A stretch of DNA of 64,000 bases from Arthrobacter sp. QXT-31. GTDB taxonomy: Bacteria > Actinomycetota > Actinomycetes > Actinomycetales > Micrococcaceae. A program made the translations under genes and the position numbers. Location: positions 1,860,001 to 1,924,000 of the forward strand of contig NZ_CP019304.1 in the NCBI RefSeq assembly GCF_001969265.1, read 5' to 3'. Shown piece after piece: positions 9,227 through 18,564 of the stretch. Within the stretch, counting starts at the first letter, position 1, and each line of letters begins with the position of its first letter. The notes under the pieces are model-generated. The model searched no databases. It had not been told where the DNA came from and saw only the letters and a list, made by a program, of their open reading frames with translations.

Positions 9227-9500
9227 AGGTCAGCACCGAGCCGTCCTCCTCGATATGGTCCGCGAGCTCCCCGTTGAACCGGGCGCCGTAATCGGCGGTG
9301 ATGTGCTCCTGGAACGCTGCAGCGTCCTGATAGACCTCGAACACGAAATACTCCCTGGGATTGTTTTCCCGGGTGTACGGCAGGAAGAGCTGGTTGCCCG
9401 GCTCGCTGCGAACCTGTTCGGTGAGCTCGCGCATCATCTCGGCAACGCGTGCTTCACTGCCGGGCTTGACCGTGAATTCGGCGTAGAGCGTCTTGGTCAT
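9207..9500 (-). CDS. ABM-family putative quinol monooxygenase
   Basis: 97 residues, the usual size of a single antibiotic-biosynthesis-monooxygenase (dimeric alpha-beta barrel) domain. Start MTKTLYAEFTVKPGSEARV, centre YTRENNPREYFVFEVYQD and end HITADYGARFNGEL fit the YgiN/YdhR-like family. Members act on quinols or other electron-rich aromatics without cofactors, and many have no known substrate. It lies between the GH32 gene and the LacI repressor, downstream of the repressor on the same strand, but no metabolic link to fructans is apparent. Confidence 0.8.
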   Translation of the reverse strand: MTKTLYAEFTVKPGSEARVAEMMRELTEQVRSEPGNQLFLPYTRENNPREYFVFEVYQDAAAFQEHITADYGARFNGELADHIEEDGSVLTWLQPVH

Positions 9501-9570
9501 GGGTTCTCCTGTTGGTGAGTGTTGGCGGGCAGGGGTCTAGCCAGCCGGAAGGTTTATTCAGCCGGGCGGT

Positions 9571-10623
9571 TCATTCAGGCGGTCGCAGTTCGCCGGACCC
9601 GCGGGTAATGAGCTCGGAGGGGACCACGTAGGTTTCCGGAGCGCTGTGGTCACCGTCGATCCTGGCAAGCAGGCGCTCGGCGGCCAGTTTCCCGATCCGG
9701 TCGGGATGCTGCGCGATAACGGTAACGCCCGGTTCCATCATGTCCGCCAGAGTGAAGTCGTCGAAGCCGACGAGGGCAACGCGCTTGTTCAGCCCGAGCT
9801 CCTTCAGGGCCCGCATCACGCCGAACGTCACGAGGTTCTGGCTTGAGAAAATGGCCGTGGGCGGGTCTTCGCCCTTGAAGAGCTCCAGGGTGGCAAGGCG
9901 TGCCGACTCCTCGTCGTGCAGCCCTTCGCGGACCGGAACCGAGGACGCCGGTATCCCTGCGCGGCCGAGTTCCTCGGTGAAGCCGCGGCGCCGCTCACGG
10001 GCCGTCTGGATGTCGGCGCGGTCGCCGAGGTACGCGATGCGGGTGTGGCCGTGCGAGATCAGGTGGGAGGCGGCCTTGGCGGCGCCGACAGCGTTGTCCG
10101 TCACCACCGCGTCCGCCTCGATCCCTACGGGTTCGCGGTCGATGAAGACGATGGGCAGGTCGCGGGAGTGCTCGGGAATGACATAGGCCTGGCTCTTGGC
10201 GATAGGGGTGAGCACCAGCCCGTCCACGCGCCTGCCGAGGAACGCCGTCACCAGCGCCCTCTCCCGCTCGGCGTCATCGTCCAGGCTTGCCGCGAAGACC
10301 GCGATTCCGCGGACAGCCAGGGCATCCTCCATGGCGCGGTGGATCTCGCTGCTGAACGGGTTGGCGACGCTCGGCAACAGGAGCCCGATGGAGAGTGTCT
10401 GCCGGCCGGAGCGGCGCAGGCTGCCTGCTGCCATGTCCAACTGGTAATTCAGCTGCTGCGATGCGCCAAGCACGCGCTGCCGGGTGGCTTCCGAAACGCC
10501 TGGCTCGTCGTTCATCACCCGCGACACCGTCTTAATCCCGACGCCGGCCAGCGCGGCGACGTGGCGCATGGTGGGCCGGCTCTTCGCCCCCTCGGGCTGG
10601 TAACGATTCGACATCGTTGTCAT
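9571..10623 (-). CDS. LacI-family repressor of the fructan/fructose locus
   Basis: 350 residues from the start chosen at 10623, where AAGGA lies 7 bases upstream. ATGs at 10641 and 10638 are in frame but have no good ribosome site. The HTH is RPTMRHVAALAGVGIKTVSR VMNDEPGVSEATR in two parts, with the hinge helix next (LNYQLDMAAGSLRRSG). A periplasmic-binding-protein-like effector domain follows (TLSIGLLLPSVANPFSSE; VALVGFDDFTLADMM). It is divergent from the importer genes. Operator-like sites occur at both target promoters, and one overlaps its own first codons, suggesting autoregulation. The inducer is probably fructose or a phosphorylated fructose; this is inferred from neighbours. Confidence 0.9.
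   Translation of the reverse strand: MTTMSNRYQPEGAKSRPTMRHVAALAGVGIKTVSRVMNDEPGVSEATRQRVLGASQQLNYQLDMAAGSLRRSGRQTLSIGLLLPSVANPFSSEIHRAMEDALAVRGIAVFAASLDDDAERERALVTAFLGRRVDGLVLTPIAKSQAYVIPEHSRDLPIVFIDREPVGIEADAVVTDNAVGAAKAASHLISHGHTRIAYLGDRADIQTARERRRGFTEELGRAGIPASSVPVREGLHDEESARLATLELFKGEDPPTAIFSSQNLVTFGVMRALKELGLNKRVALVGFDDFTLADMMEPGVTVIAQHPDRIGKLAAERLLARIDGDHSAPETYVVPSELITRGSGELRPPE
10610..10621. promoter_or_regulatory. Operator-like dyad over the repressor start codon
   Basis: GACATCGTTGTC differs from the core GACAACGTTGTC by one base. Read on the minus strand it covers the first codons (M-T-T-M-S) of the LacI gene. Binding there would block its own transcription or translation. Confidence 0.5.
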
Positions 10624-10651
10624 TAATCCATCCTTCATCAATGCATTTGCC

Positions 10652-10700
10652 TTGACTCTACCTTGTGACGTTGGTTACATGACTCCTGACAACGTTGTCA
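10652..10700 (+). promoter_or_regulatory. Promoter and perfect LacI operator of the ABC importer operon
   Basis: TTGACT (10652-10657), a 17-base spacer and TTACAT (10675-10680). The perfect 14-bp palindrome TGACAACGTTGTCA (10687-10700) covers the expected start site. Layout and operator match those at 6416-6468. Confidence 0.78.
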
Positions 10701-10769
10701 GCACGGACCAGTTTCAGCACGGACAGTTAAAGACCAGTTACACCAAATGCCCCGAAACCAGGAGATTCA

Positions 10770-11888
10770 ATGTTGAGTTCCAAAGCCCCGCGGACATTCA
10801 CCCACCGCCTGCTCGCCGCCGGTGCAGTCCTGACCCTCGGCACGCTCAGCCTCACCGCCTGCGGCGGCAGTTCCACCGCCAACTCCTCCGCCGGAGGCTC
10901 CTCCTCGGAAAAGGTCGGCGTTTCCCTGATCGTGAAGACCACGTCCAACCCCTTCTTCGTCTCCATGCAGGACGGAGCAAAGAAAGCCGCCGAGGCAGGC
11001 GGCGTCGATCTCAAGCTCGCCGCCGGCAAGGCCGACGGTGATGAGGACACCCAGATCCAGGCCATCGAAAACGCCATCTCCAAAGGCGATAAAGGCATCC
11101 TGATCACGCCCAACGGCCCGTCCGTCGTCGACGCACTGAAGAAGGCCAAGGACGCCGGCCTGTTCGTCATCGCCCTGGACACTCCGCCGGACCCTGCAGA
11201 CGCCGCGGACATCACTTTCGCCACGGACAACTTCGCCGCCGGTGAGCTGATCGGCAAGTGGACGGCGGCGCAGCTGGACGGCAAGAAGGCCACCATTGCC
11301 CTCATCGACCTGTTCGACGACAAGGTGGTCTCGGTGGACTACAACCGCGACCAGGGCTTCCTCACCGGGCTCGGCATCGACACCGCGGACAAGAAGAAGA
11401 ACGGCGACGAAGCCAAGACCGGCAAGTACACGGGCGGCAAGGGCGGCGACTACGAGATCGTCGGCAGCCAGGCCTCCCAGGGCGCGGAGGACGGCGGGCG
11501 CACGGCCATGGAGACCCTGCTCGCCAAGAACCCGAACATCAACGTCGTCTACACCATCAACGAGCCCGCCGCTGCAGGAGCCTTCGAGGCGCTGAAGTCC
11601 GCCGGCAAGGAAAAGGACGTCCTGGTGGTCTCGGTCGACGGCGGCTGCACCGGCGTCGACAACGTCAAGTCAGGAATCATCGGCGCCACCGCCCAGCAGT
11701 ACCCGGTCAAGATGGCCGAGCTCGGAGTCAAGGCCATCGTCGACCTCGCCAAGACCGGCCAGAAGCCGTCCAACTCCGAAGGCCTGGACTTCTTCAACAC
11801 TGGAGTGGAACTCGTGACGGACAAGGCCGCCGACGGCGTCAAGAGCATCACGACGTCGGACGCGTCCCAGATCTGCTGGGGCAAGTAG
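10770..11888 (+). CDS. Sugar ABC importer substrate-binding lipoprotein (fructose type)
   Basis: 372 residues. A lipoprotein signal runs to lipobox LTAC (Cys31: TLGTLSLTACGGSS), then a Ser/Gly linker. The rest is a periplasmic-binding-protein type 1 fold: KVGVSLIVKTTSNPFFVSMQ, then GILITPNGPSVVDALKKAKD, then LVVSVDGGCTGVDNVKSGI. This resembles FrcB-like fructose binders and other CUT2 family binders. It is first in a tight operon with a permease and an ATPase, and has an operator at its promoter. Fructose released by the GH32 enzyme is the likely ligand. Confidence 0.9.
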   Translation: MLSSKAPRTFTHRLLAAGAVLTLGTLSLTACGGSSTANSSAGGSSSEKVGVSLIVKTTSNPFFVSMQDGAKKAAEAGGVDLKLAAGKADGDEDTQIQAIENAISKGDKGILITPNGPSVVDALKKAKDAGLFVIALDTPPDPADAADITFATDNFAAGELIGKWTAAQLDGKKATIALIDLFDDKVVSVDYNRDQGFLTGLGIDTADKKKNGDEAKTGKYTGGKGGDYEIVGSQASQGAEDGGRTAMETLLAKNPNINVVYTINEPAAAGAFEALKSAGKEKDVLVVSVDGGCTGVDNVKSGIIGATAQQYPVKMAELGVKAIVDLAKTGQKPSNSEGLDFFNTGVELVTDKAADGVKSITTSDASQICWGK

Positions 11889-11909
11889 CCGGACATGACA
11901 GGAGCAAAC

Positions 11910-12956
11910 ATGACCCAGCAACAGACGGCCGGTCCGCCCGCCACCGGGCACGGCGACCTGGCCGAGGAATTCCTCGACCGCCAGACCACGCTCGGCCGGG
12001 TCCGCAACGTCCTCCACCGGTATCCCGCCCTCAGCCCGGCCATCGTGCTGCTCGTGGCGGTGGTGGTCTTCGGCCTCCTCAACGACCGGTTCCTGCGGTT
12101 CGAAAACCTCTCCCTGATCACCCAGCAGGTCTCCGTGGTGGGAACCTTGGCGATCGCGCAGACACTCATCATCCTCACCGCGGGAATCGACCTTTCCGTC
12201 GGTGCCGTCATGATCCTCTCATCCATGGTGGTGGCGCAGCTCGCCGTGGGCGGCGGCATTCCCGCCCCGCTCGCCCTGCTGACCGGGCTCGTGGTGGGCC
12301 TCGGAGCCGGTGCCCTCAACGGCTTCCTCGTCACCAGGTTCAAGCTTCCGCCGTTTATCGTCACCCTCGGGACGCTCAACATCTTCATCGCCGTCACGCT
12401 GCTGTACTCCGGCGGTTCCACCGTCCGCGGCTCCAGCATGCCCGGCCTGCTCACCTGGACCGGAAGCACGTTCCCCCTGGGACCGGTGCGCATCTCCACC
12501 GGGGTGGTCATGATGCTCCTGCTCTACGTCGCGGTGGCCTTCATCCTGGGCAAGACGGCCTGGGGCCGGCACGTCTACGCCGTCGGCGATGACAAAGAGG
12601 CTGCCCGCCTGGCCGGCATTCCCGTCAACCGGGTCCTCATGAGTGTCTACCTCGCCGCCGGAGCCGTCCTGGCCATGGGTGCCTGGCTTCAGATCGGCCG
12701 GACGAACGCAGCCAGCCCGAACGCCGGGGTGGACCTGAATCTCGACTCCATTACCGCCGTCGTGATTGGCGGAACCAGCCTCTTCGGCGGCCGCGGCTCC
12801 GTCTGGGGTACCCTCCTCGGCGCGCTGATCGTGGGCGTCTTCCGCAACGGCCTGTCCCTGGCCGGACTCGACGTGCTGTACCAGACCCTCGCCGTCGGCG
12901 TCCTCATCATCCTCGCTGTGTCCATCGACCAGTGGATCCGAAAGGTGAAATCATGA
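11910..12956 (+). CDS. Sugar ABC importer permease (CUT2, FrcC/RbsC type)
   Basis: 348 residues from ATG 11910, which has AGGAG 6 bases upstream; an in-frame ATG at 11895 has none. About ten hydrophobic segments. The family signature is present: IAQTLIILTAGIDLSVGAVM in the N-terminal half and AVVIGGTSLFGGRGSVWGTL near the end. It should form the membrane channel with the lipoprotein before it and the ATPase after it. Its stop overlaps the ATPase start (ATGA), so the two are translationally coupled. Confidence 0.92.
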   Translation: MTQQQTAGPPATGHGDLAEEFLDRQTTLGRVRNVLHRYPALSPAIVLLVAVVVFGLLNDRFLRFENLSLITQQVSVVGTLAIAQTLIILTAGIDLSVGAVMILSSMVVAQLAVGGGIPAPLALLTGLVVGLGAGALNGFLVTRFKLPPFIVTLGTLNIFIAVTLLYSGGSTVRGSSMPGLLTWTGSTFPLGPVRISTGVVMMLLLYVAVAFILGKTAWGRHVYAVGDDKEAARLAGIPVNRVLMSVYLAAGAVLAMGAWLQIGRTNAASPNAGVDLNLDSITAVVIGGTSLFGGRGSVWGTLLGALIVGVFRNGLSLAGLDVLYQTLAVGVLIILAVSIDQWIRKVKS

Positions 12957-13747
12957 CCGCCACTGACATGCAGCCGTCCGGCACGGCGGTGCGGCAGCCG
13001 ATCCTGCAGGCCAGGAACCTCGTCAAGACCTTCGGACGCGTGGTGGGCCTGGACGGCGTCAGCCTGGACCTTTACCCGGGCGAAGTCCTGGCGGTCATCG
13101 GCGACAACGGGGCCGGCAAATCCACCCTCATCAAGTGCCTCACCGGCGCCGAGGTGCCCGACTCCGGCGAACTGAAGGTGTCCGGGCAGGCCGTGCACTT
13201 CCGGCGGCCGCAGGACGCCCGCGCCCACGGCATCGAAACCGTCTACCAGAACCTCGCGGTGTCGCCGGCGCTGGACGTCGCTTCCAACCTGTTCCTGGGC
13301 CGCGAGGAACGGCTGGCCGGCCCGCTGGGCAAGCTCTTCCGCGTCCTGGATACCAAGGGCATGCGACGCAAGGCGAAGGAGGAGCTGACCCGGCTGGGCA
13401 TCTCGACACTCCAGGATGTGACCGTGCCGGTGGAGAACCTGTCCGGCGGCCAGCGCCAGGCGGTGGCCGTGGCCCGCGCCGCGGCGTTCGGCTCGAAGGT
13501 GGTGGTCCTGGACGAACCCACCGCGGCCCTCGGCGTCCGGGAATCCAACCAGGTCCTGCAGCTGGTCCGCGACCTGCGGGACAGGGGGCTGCCGGTGATC
13601 CTGATCAGCCACAACATGCCGCACGTGTTTGACGTGGCGGACCGGATCCACATTCAGCGGTTGGGCAAGTGCGCCGCCACCATCACCCCGCAGTCCCACA
13701 GCATGACCGATGCCGTGGCCATCATGACGGGCGCCGCCACCGCCTGA
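12953..13747 (+). CDS. Sugar ABC importer ATP-binding protein (single-domain, FrcA type)
   Basis: 264 residues from ATG 12953, overlapping the permease stop by 4 bases with AAAGGTGA upstream. Walker A is GDNGAGKST, the signature is LSGGQRQ, Walker B is VVVLDEPTAALG, and the switch His is in LISHNMPH. Ribose-type ATPases carry two fused ATPase domains. This one has a single domain, as in the Sinorhizobium fructose system FrcBCA, which supports fructose as substrate. Confidence 0.93.
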   Translation: MTATDMQPSGTAVRQPILQARNLVKTFGRVVGLDGVSLDLYPGEVLAVIGDNGAGKSTLIKCLTGAEVPDSGELKVSGQAVHFRRPQDARAHGIETVYQNLAVSPALDVASNLFLGREERLAGPLGKLFRVLDTKGMRRKAKEELTRLGISTLQDVTVPVENLSGGQRQAVAVARAAAFGSKVVVLDEPTAALGVRESNQVLQLVRDLRDRGLPVILISHNMPHVFDVADRIHIQRLGKCAATITPQSHSMTDAVAIMTGAATA

Positions 13748-13841
13748 CCACACGCAACACCCAACCCACCCCAATACCCAGCACCAACCTCCGTCCGCGG
13801 GCCGAAGCCGGTCCGCGGACGGCTCCCTGAAAGGCCCCACC

Positions 13842-14846
13842 GTGATCCCCATCTCCAACGCAGGCACCAGCAGTTCCGGAACCGCCAACCTCGCATCCCG
13901 GACGGCAACGGCGGAAGTCATTGTCGTCGGTGAAGCGCTGGTCGATGTCGTTGCATCCCCCGACGGAACCGTCGAGCACCCCGGCGGATCGCCGTCGAAC
14001 GTTGCCTACGGGCTGGGCCTGCTCGGCATCCGGACCGCGCTCCTCACCTCCATCGGCGACGACGACCGCGGCCAGGCCATCGAGGCGCACCTGCAGCGCG
14101 CCGGCGTCGCACTCCTGCCCGGCTCCAGGACACCGGGGAGGACGGCGACGGCCACCGCCACACTGGCTGCCGACGGCTCGGCCACCTACGACTTCGACAT
14201 CCGCTGGGATTTGCCGCAAGCGGCACCGGCGTCCCTTCCCAAGGTGCTCCACACCGGCTCGATCGCCACCTTTCTGGCACCGGGGGCGGCGGCGGTTAGG
14301 ACCCTCCTGGAACGGGCGCACCGCGAATGCCTGGTGACCTATGACCCCAACGTGCGCCCGGCACTGCTTGGCAGCCAGGCCGAAGCCCGGACGATGTTTG
14401 AAGAGCTGGTTCCGCTCACCGACGTGGTCAAGCTGAGCGACGAGGATTCCCGCTGGCTGTACCCCGGCCGGCAGCTTGAGGATGCTGCCGCCCGGATCCT
14501 GGAGCTGGGTGCGGGACTCGCGGTGGTCACCCGCGGCTCCGAAGGGTCGCTGCTGGCCACACCGGAGCTGCAGCTGGAGGTGCCGGCCGTCCGGTCCACG
14601 GTGGCGGACACCATCGGCGCCGGCGATTCGTACATGGCGGCGCTGATCTATGGGCTGCTGGCGCGCGGATCGGACGGCCTGGCCCCGGCCGTGCTGGAAA
14701 CACTGGGCCGCACTGCCTCGAAGGCAGCCGCGATCACCGTTGGCCGGCCGGGAGCCAACCCGCCCACGGTGGCCGAGCTTCTGGCCGACCTGTCCGAGGA
14801 CGCGGTTGTCCTTACCGGCTCTGCGGCGGGCGCTTCCGTACACTGA
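13842..14846 (+). CDS. PfkB-family carbohydrate kinase (probable fructokinase)
   Basis: 334 residues, GTG start at 13842 with AAAGG 8 bases upstream. PfkB motif 1 is HPGGSPSNVAYGLGLLGI; motif 2 with the catalytic Asp is TIGAGDSYMAALIYG. The N-terminus EVIVVGEALVDVVASPDG is typical of fructokinases. It phosphorylates the sugar that enters through the upstream importer; fructose to fructose 6-phosphate fits the locus. It follows the ATPase gene by 94 bases and is probably in the same operon. Confidence 0.88.
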   Translation: MIPISNAGTSSSGTANLASRTATAEVIVVGEALVDVVASPDGTVEHPGGSPSNVAYGLGLLGIRTALLTSIGDDDRGQAIEAHLQRAGVALLPGSRTPGRTATATATLAADGSATYDFDIRWDLPQAAPASLPKVLHTGSIATFLAPGAAAVRTLLERAHRECLVTYDPNVRPALLGSQAEARTMFEELVPLTDVVKLSDEDSRWLYPGRQLEDAAARILELGAGLAVVTRGSEGSLLATPELQLEVPAVRSTVADTIGAGDSYMAALIYGLLARGSDGLAPAVLETLGRTASKAAAITVGRPGANPPTVAELLADLSEDAVVLTGSAAGASVH

Positions 14847-14851
14847 CTCCC

Positions 14852-15238
14852 ATGGCATGCCGTATCAGCGAACTTGTCCTCGACTGCGCCGACCCCGAAC
14901 TGCTCGCGCGGTTCTGGTGCGAGGTGCTCGGCTACGTCGAACTTGACCGGGAGGACGGTGCGATCGAGATCGGCCCGCCCGACGCCGGGTTCGGCGGCCT
15001 GCAGCCCACCATCATCCTGAGCCCCAGCAGCGATCCGCGGAGAGGAAAGCTCCCGCTGCACATCGACGTCAATCCCGTCGACCGGGACCAGGACGCCGAG
15101 CTGGAACGGCTGCTCGCGATCGGAGCCCGTCCCGCCGACGTCGGGCAGACCGGCGACGAGCAGTGGCACGTCCTGGCCGACCCTGAAGGCAACGAGTTCT
15201 GCCTCCTGCGCCGGCGGTTGGAGCCCATCCAGTCCTAG
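14852..15238 (+). CDS. VOC-family (glyoxalase-like) protein
   Basis: 128 residues, one VOC domain. MACRISELVLDCADPELLARF and HVLADPEGNEFCLL are the usual start and end of glyoxalase-fold proteins of the subgroup often called glyoxalase-like domain. The substrate is unknown. It begins 5 bases after the kinase stop, so it is co-transcribed with the fructose genes. Its stop codon overlaps the stop of the convergent nickel permease gene; both TAGs share CTAG. Confidence 0.8.
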   Translation: MACRISELVLDCADPELLARFWCEVLGYVELDREDGAIEIGPPDAGFGGLQPTIILSPSSDPRRGKLPLHIDVNPVDRDQDAELERLLAIGARPADVGQTGDEQWHVLADPEGNEFCLLRRRLEPIQS

Positions 15239-16314
15239 GTGCGACGGGCTGCAACAGCCGCGGCACGCCGGCACCGGGCGCTTTTCCGCCGCCCCTGCAA
15301 ACCCGCTGCACCCCACAGCAGCAGGAAGGCAGCCACCAGCAGCAGACCGGCATCACCCAGGTCTATGCTGCCCAGCCAGGCAGTTACGGGGTCCTCCAGC
15401 CTAAACGCCTCATTGAAAAAGCTGCCGAGGGTTATCAGGGCAACGAAGAGTGCGGACAGGGCCGAGAGCCCGGTGATGACGGCGTTGAACCCGAGCTTCC
15501 GCAAGGGATCGTGGATGGCCGATCTGTACATCCGCATCATGGCAACGCCATTCGTCGTGTCGCACAGGGTCATGGCTGCGGTGAAAGCGAGTGGCAGGGC
15601 CAGCAGCGCGGCGGGCGAAACGCCCACCAGGGAAGCCGCCGTCGTCATCATCAGGAGTCCGATGGTGGTGGCCGTATCAAAACCGAGCCCGAACAGGAAC
15701 CCGATCACGTACACGTTCCTGGGCCGACGCACTTTTGACAGAGGCCGGGCCATAAGGCGGGCTATAAAGCCCTTGGCTTCGAGCTCGCCGGGCAGCACTG
15801 TTCCGCCGCCGCGGACCCTGCGGTAGGACCTGGCGGCACTGAGAAACGCCGAGCCGTTGAAGATCCCCATGGTTAGCAGGAAGAGGCCGGATGCGCCGCT
15901 GCCGATCAGCCCCAGGGCAAGGTTGCCTGTGCTGCCCTCGGTCATGAACCTCCCCGCCAGCGACACTCCCGAAACCACCAGGGCACCGGCCAGGATCACC
16001 ACGGAACTGTGCCCCAGGCTGAAGGCGAATCCCACGCTTATGGGATCCTGCCGCTGGGCTACGAACTTGCGGGTGGAGTTGTCGATTGCGGCGATGTGGT
16101 CCCAGTCGTAGCTGTGCTTGATCCCGGCCAGGTAGGCCGTGAGCACGAGCCCGGACGCCAGCGGCTGCCCCGATGCTGCGGTGCCGGCAACCAGGAGCAC
16201 GGCGGCGGCAAGGTGCAGCAGGCCCACCGCAGTGAACGTGGCCAGCAGGCGCGTCCGGAGCGGCAACTGCTCACGCTCGCGGTACATGGCGGCGACCTGG
16301 GTCAGGGCACGCAT
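15235..16314 (-). CDS. NiCoT-family nickel/cobalt permease
   Basis: 359 residues with about eight hydrophobic segments. The family's HX4DH signature is present as AGIKHSYDWDHIAAIDNSTR. Other NiCoT motifs are GFAFSLGHSSVVI and GFLFGLGFDTATTIGLL. The central segment has Trp where the common form RHAxDADH has Ala. It imports Ni2+ for urease. Its start overlaps the ureD stop, placing it last in the urease operon. Confidence 0.9.
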   Translation of the reverse strand: MRALTQVAAMYREREQLPLRTRLLATFTAVGLLHLAAAVLLVAGTAASGQPLASGLVLTAYLAGIKHSYDWDHIAAIDNSTRKFVAQRQDPISVGFAFSLGHSSVVILAGALVVSGVSLAGRFMTEGSTGNLALGLIGSGASGLFLLTMGIFNGSAFLSAARSYRRVRGGGTVLPGELEAKGFIARLMARPLSKVRRPRNVYVIGFLFGLGFDTATTIGLLMMTTAASLVGVSPAALLALPLAFTAAMTLCDTTNGVAMMRMYRSAIHDPLRKLGFNAVITGLSALSALFVALITLGSFFNEAFRLEDPVTAWLGSIDLGDAGLLLVAAFLLLWGAAGLQGRRKSARCRRAAAVAARRT

Positions 16315-17204
16315 CAGTACTTCCTCAGGTTCAGGGGCGCCTGGCTGTACCAGCGCTGACGGAGAAGGTTGCCGCAGCCACCCAACAGGGCATTGAGTTT
16401 CTCGGTGCTATGGGACAGGGACCGGAGCACCAGCGCTGTGATGCCGTCCATTGTGGCACCGAGCGAAACCCCCGTGTAGGCGTCGAACCCTGCCGCCAGC
16501 CGGTGCAGTTCGTCAGCGAGCGCCTGGTCCACGCGGGCATCCACCACCACCAGCGAACCAAGGTGGCTGTAGCCTTCCATGAAGCCCGTGCCGGTGACGT
16601 CATCGAGCGGCGGGCGGACCAGCAGGTTGTCCAGGGCGAGCAGCCTGGTTCCCCCGTTTGCCTCGACGTGGATCTCGTTGCGGAGCCGCAACTCCTCGTA
16701 CCGGAAGGAGCCCCCGTCGGGGGACCACCCCGGGGTGATGACCTCTGCCATTACCAGGCTCGACGTCGGGCGCACCGTGATGTGGGTGTTCTGCCGGTAA
16801 CTCGCCTCCCGGTAGGCGATGACCTGGTCCGGCACCAGCTCCAGCCGGGACCCCTCGCCGAGCCGGACGGCCATCCGCTGCTCCGCGAATGAACCCGGAG
16901 TGCGGTAGATCTTCGTGGCGGACTGCGTGGTGAGCAGCAGGTCGGCCCCGTCCCCCACCTCCACATCCATCAGGTAGCGATCGGCTCCAAGGTAGGCGCC
17001 GCCCGGATTCACCACGACGTAGCAGACCTGCCCAGACTCGTCCAAGTAGTGAGGCCGCAAAACCCGCAGGGCGCCCCGGTGAAACTGATGCGCCGCAAAG
17101 GACCGGCCGGCACGCTCGGCGATGCGCAAAGCGAGTTCCCCCATTGGTGCCGGGCCCGCGGAGGCGGCGCGGCCGGCCGGTGACACTCTCGCCGTCGTGG
17201 TCAT
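16314..17204 (-). CDS. ureD: Urease accessory protein UreD
   Basis: 296 residues. UreD scaffold features: [58 protein letters not shown] and [14 protein letters not shown]. UreD binds apo-urease and, with UreF and UreG, delivers nickel. The start ATG overlaps the ureG stop by 4 bases, and the stop abuts the nickel permease start. Confidence 0.93.
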   Translation of the reverse strand: MTTTARVSPAGRAASAGPAPMGELALRIAERAGRSFAAHQFHRGALRVLRPHYLDESGQVCYVVVNPGGAYLGADRYLMDVEVGDGADLLLTTQSATKIYRTPGSFAEQRMAVRLGEGSRLELVPDQVIAYREASYRQNTHITVRPTSSLVMAEVITPGWSPDGGSFRYEELRLRNEIHVEANGGTRLLALDNLLVRPPLDDVTGTGFMEGYSHLGSLVVVDARVDQALADELHRLAAGFDAYTGVSLGATMDGITALVLRSLSHSTEKLNALLGGCGNLLRQRWYSQAPLNLRKY

Positions 17205-17818
17205 TCGGCCAGGTCGAGCATCAGGACGTCACGCCTTATCCAGTTGATGACGTGCTCGAGGCCTTCGTCGGTTTTGAGGTTGGTGAAGCAGAAGGGTTTG
17301 GTGCCGCGGAATTCCTTGGAGTCGCGTTCCATGATGGCGAGGTCGGCGCCCACATGCGGGGCGAGGTCTGTCTTGTTGATGATGAAGAGGTCGGACTTGA
17401 TCATGCCCTGGCCGGCCTTGCGCGGGATCTTCTCCCCTTGGGCGACGTCGATGATGTAGATCGAGAAGTCGACCAGCTCGGGGCTGAAGGTGGCGGAGAG
17501 GTTGTCGCCGCCGGATTCCACGAAGATCACCTGCAGGTCCGGGTGCCGCTGCCTGAGCTCCTCGATGGCTGCCGTGTTCATGGACGTGTCTTCGCGGATG
17601 GCGGTGTGCGGGCAGCCGCCGGTTTCGACGCCGATGATGCGGTCCTCGGGCAGGGTGCCATTGGCGGCCAAAATTTTGGCGTCCTCGATCGTGTAGATGT
17701 CGTTGGTGATCGCGGCCATGGAGATCTCTGCGCTCATGTGGCGCGTGAGCCGCTCCACGAGTTGGGTTTTGCCGGCGCCGACCGGGCCGCCGATGCCGAT
17801 CTTGATGGGTTCAGTCAT
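17201..17818 (-). CDS. ureG: Urease accessory GTPase UreG
   Basis: 205 residues, SIMIBI-class GTPase. P-loop [15 protein letters not shown], nickel-site motif [17 protein letters not shown] (Cys-Pro-His), Glu-Ser-Gly-Gly-Asn-Asp-Leu switch [19 protein letters not shown], and specificity motif [17 protein letters not shown] strong AGGAGGACAAG ribosome site precedes the ATG. It provides GTP-dependent nickel insertion. Confidence 0.97.
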   Translation of the reverse strand: MTEPIKIGIGGPVGAGKTQLVERLTRHMSAEISMAAITNDIYTIEDAKILAANGTLPEDRIIGVETGGCPHTAIREDTSMNTAAIEELRQRHPDLQVIFVESGGDNLSATFSPELVDFSIYIIDVAQGEKIPRKAGQGMIKSDLFIINKTDLAPHVGADLAIMERDSKEFRGTKPFCFTNLKTDEGLEHVINWIRRDVLMLDLAE

Positions 17819-17844
17819 CTTGTCCTCCTAAGTCAAAAGCACAG

Positions 17845-18564
17845 TTAGCTCATGAACATGCGGGCACGCTGGCGCTCATGCCTCATCTGCGAGATTTCCA
17901 GTCCGGGGCTGACCGCCCCGAAGTCGTCCGGCGCCAGGCGGGCGGCCCGCTCGACGGCGGCAGCAACGCCGTCGTGCGCTTTCCGCAGCACCCGCTGGCC
18001 CGCGGACTGCCCAAGCGGGATGGCCCGCACCGCATTTTGCGTCAGTGAAGTGACGGTCGCGAACAGATAGGCGGCAATCGCCTCAGCCGGCGGAACCCCC
18101 AGGGAACGGGCGACGACGGCGAAAGCCAGCGGCTGATGGCCGACGGCCCGGCCCGCGCTCACCAGCGCCCGGTACTCCGCCAGCTCCGGCGACGGAAACA
18201 CCTCCACCCCGATTTCGATCAGCCGGTTGCCCATCTTGACGCTGGCCTCCCGCACCTGGCGCGGCAAAAGCTGCGCGGTCAGCAACCCATCCAGTTCAGC
18301 AACAGGAACGCCCTCGTACACGAACCGCATGGCCAACGCATCGGAATAGGTCAGCTGCTGCGAGAGAAACGCCCGCAGCCACCTCGCAAAAGACTCCTCA
18401 TCGCGCACGAGCCCCCGCTCAATGTAGGTCTCAAACCCAAGCGAGTGGGCAAACGCCCCGGTAGGAAGCGCGGAATCAGTCAACTGCCGCAGCGCCAGCT
18501 GGTAACGGGGCACATCCGCCGGAGCCGGAACCGGCTCGAGGGAGTCAGTGCGTGTGTTCGGCAT
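17845..18564 (-). CDS. ureF: Urease accessory protein UreF
   Basis: 239 residues. UreF helical family: YQLALRQLTDSALPTGAFAH SLGFETYIERGLV in two parts, and LTQNAVRAIPLGQSAGQRVL. It bridges UreD and UreG in the activation complex. It starts inside the 3' end of ureE (20-base overlap). Confidence 0.93.
   Translation of the reverse strand: MPNTRTDSLEPVPAPADVPRYQLALRQLTDSALPTGAFAHSLGFETYIERGLVRDEESFARWLRAFLSQQLTYSDALAMRFVYEGVPVAELDGLLTAQLLPRQVREASVKMGNRLIEIGVEVFPSPELAEYRALVSAGRAVGHQPLAFAVVARSLGVPPAEAIAAYLFATVTSLTQNAVRAIPLGQSAGQRVLRKAHDGVAAAVERAARLAPDDFGAVSPGLEISQMRHERQRARMFMS

Noticed and set aside
11258..12592. A 444-codon plus-strand frame across the binding protein and permease genes
   Set aside because: Arg/His/Gly-rich translation without motifs, overlapping two clear ABC importer genes.
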